This document shows, piece after piece, positions 6,379-6,598 of a stretch of 6,598 nt of DNA. A program made the translations under genes and the position numbers. Origin of the DNA: Candidatus Sumerlaeota bacterium (GTDB taxonomy: Bacteria > Sumerlaeota > T1SED10-198M). The notes below the pieces were generated by a model that saw only the letters and a list, made by a program, of their open reading frames with translations, did no database searches and was not told the origin of the DNA. Positions within the stretch are counted from its first letter, which is position 1, and each line of letters opens with the position of its first letter. Location: the NCBI GenBank assembly GCA_003554345.1, contig PWGE01000097.1, positions 1 to 6,598 of the forward strand. The letters are read 5' to 3'.

Positions 6379-6411
6379 GGGCAAAACTTCTGGGTTAAGT
6401 ATTTCGGTTGA
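6352..6411 (+). CDS. Possible 19-residue peptide
   Basis: ATG 6352 opens a frame of 19 codons (MFINLPLLSGQNFWVKYFG) ending at TGA 6409-6411. AAGGGGGAT immediately upstream is a plausible ribosome site at close spacing. The site and the start codon lie in alternative hairpins, which would suit a regulated leader peptide. The peptide is hydrophobic and aromatic, but nothing shows that it is made, and a frame this short arises easily by chance. Confidence 0.18.
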   Translation: MFINLPLLSGQNFWVKYFG

Positions 6412-6458
6412 TAAAACCATGTGTTTTTTCGGATTGAAAGAGTGAAAATCCAGCCATC

Positions 6459-6488
6459 TTGTTTATTGTGGATGTTCGGGGGTATAAT
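6459..6488 (+). promoter_or_regulatory. Possible upstream promoter for the last gene
   Basis: A perfect TATAAT (6483-6488) has only a weak -35 candidate, TTGTTT (6459-6464), at 18 bp. Its transcript would start near 6495 and cover an eight-codon ORF (ATG 6501 to TAA 6525-6527, MKKVDRHK) before reaching the gene at 6569. Confidence 0.3.
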
Positions 6489-6510
6489 AAAAAGTTGTGT
6501 ATGAAGAAAG

Positions 6511-6539
6511 TTGACAGGCATAAATAAGCGGTGTATACT
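6511..6539 (+). promoter_or_regulatory. Strong sigma70-type promoter for the gene at 6569
   Basis: A consensus TTGACA (6511-6516) and TATACT (6534-6539) are separated by the ideal 17 bp. The expected start is near 6545, leaving a leader of about 24 bases. This is the best promoter in the window and suggests the downstream gene is well expressed. Confidence 0.78.
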
Positions 6540-6555
6540 CCAAAAAAATTAATAT

Positions 6556-6560
6556 GGAGG
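6556..6560 (+). promoter_or_regulatory. Ribosome binding site of the last gene
   Basis: GGAGG sits eight bases before ATG 6569 and fixes that start codon. Confidence 0.75.
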
Positions 6561-6568
6561 TACACATT

Positions 6569-6598
6569 ATGAAAGAATTTGACAGAGAGATTTTACAG
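6569..6598 (+). CDS. Start of an unidentified gene, cut by the window end
   Basis: Only ten codons are present, reading MKEFDREILQ. The start is well supported by a GGAGG ribosome site and a near-consensus promoter just upstream. The charged, amphipathic beginning with no hydrophobic stretch points to a cytoplasmic protein, but ten residues are too few to name a family. It appears to begin a new transcription unit. Confidence 0.7.
   Translation, partial: MKEFDREILQ

Larger units (their letters stand above)
5963..6568. other. 606 bp stretch without a convincing gene
   Basis: No conserved protein or known RNA gene is recognisable here on either strand. I looked for tmRNA, RNase P RNA and tRNA landmarks and saw none. 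What it does hold is listed separately: three promoter-like sites, one doubtful 73-residue ORF, a tiny ORF with a good ribosome site, several inverted repeats, a short direct repeat and an AT-rich final part leading into the promoter of the last gene. It may contain an unrecognised small RNA or short genes. Confidence 0.6.

Noticed and set aside
6267-6521. An 84-codon minus-strand frame across the last intergenic region
   Set aside because: No recognisable domain, no clear promoter or ribosome site, and it runs across the inverted repeats; it looks like chance.
6534-6562. Pairing of CTCC in the -10 region with GGAG of the ribosome site before 6569
   Set aside because: The CTCC arm lies upstream of the predicted transcription start, so it would not be in the main messenger RNA.
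5963-6568. Known structural RNA (tmRNA, RNase P RNA, tRNA) or CRISPR array in the gap
   Set aside because: No conserved core motifs, no CCA-type tRNA end and no regularly spaced repeats are visible; the only direct repeat is a single 11-bp pair.

Overview
The window looks like part of a diderm (LPS-making) bacterial chromosome of moderately low GC. The evidence is a heptosyltransferase-type GT9 gene, a GT4 glycosyltransferase and a MurJ-type flippase in one tight run. All supported genes lie on the plus strand. I cannot name the lineage: the proteins look divergent from the well-studied proteobacterial versions, and an uncultured or little-studied phylum would fit.

Layout. Positions 1-4027 hold an envelope operon whose upstream end is outside the window: the C-terminus of a GT9 heptosyltransferase (probably waaF), a GT4 glycosyltransferase, a TIM-barrel glycoside-hydrolase-like protein, and MurJ. 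The first three genes join by ATGA stop/start overlaps. MurJ follows after 9 bp with its own ribosome site. This fits a unit devoted to surface-glycan and peptidoglycan-precursor handling.

Positions 4028-5962 hold a second unit with its own sigma70-like promoter. Its first gene encodes a membrane protein with a prokaryotic RING-like zinc domain, a second zinc ribbon, one membrane segment and a probable periplasmic helical (TPR-like) tail. The next gene overlaps it and encodes an unrecognised exported protein. By the positive-inside rule the tail and the exported protein share a compartment, so they may act together.

Positions 5963-6568 form a 606 bp stretch with no convincing conserved gene. 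It does hold three promoter-like sites, a doubtful 73-residue membrane ORF whose start coincides with the predicted transcription start, several inverted repeats including two overlapping and mutually exclusive ones, and two tiny ORFs. A strong promoter (TTGACA, 17 bp, TATACT) and a clear GGAGG site then drive a gene that begins at 6569 and runs off the end.

The items most worth a second look are the RING-like membrane protein with its exported neighbour, the MurJ that lacks the arginine equivalent to E. coli R270, the hydrolase-like enzyme inside a glycan-assembly operon, and the structured 606 bp gap. All calls come from reading the sequence by eye; no searches were run.
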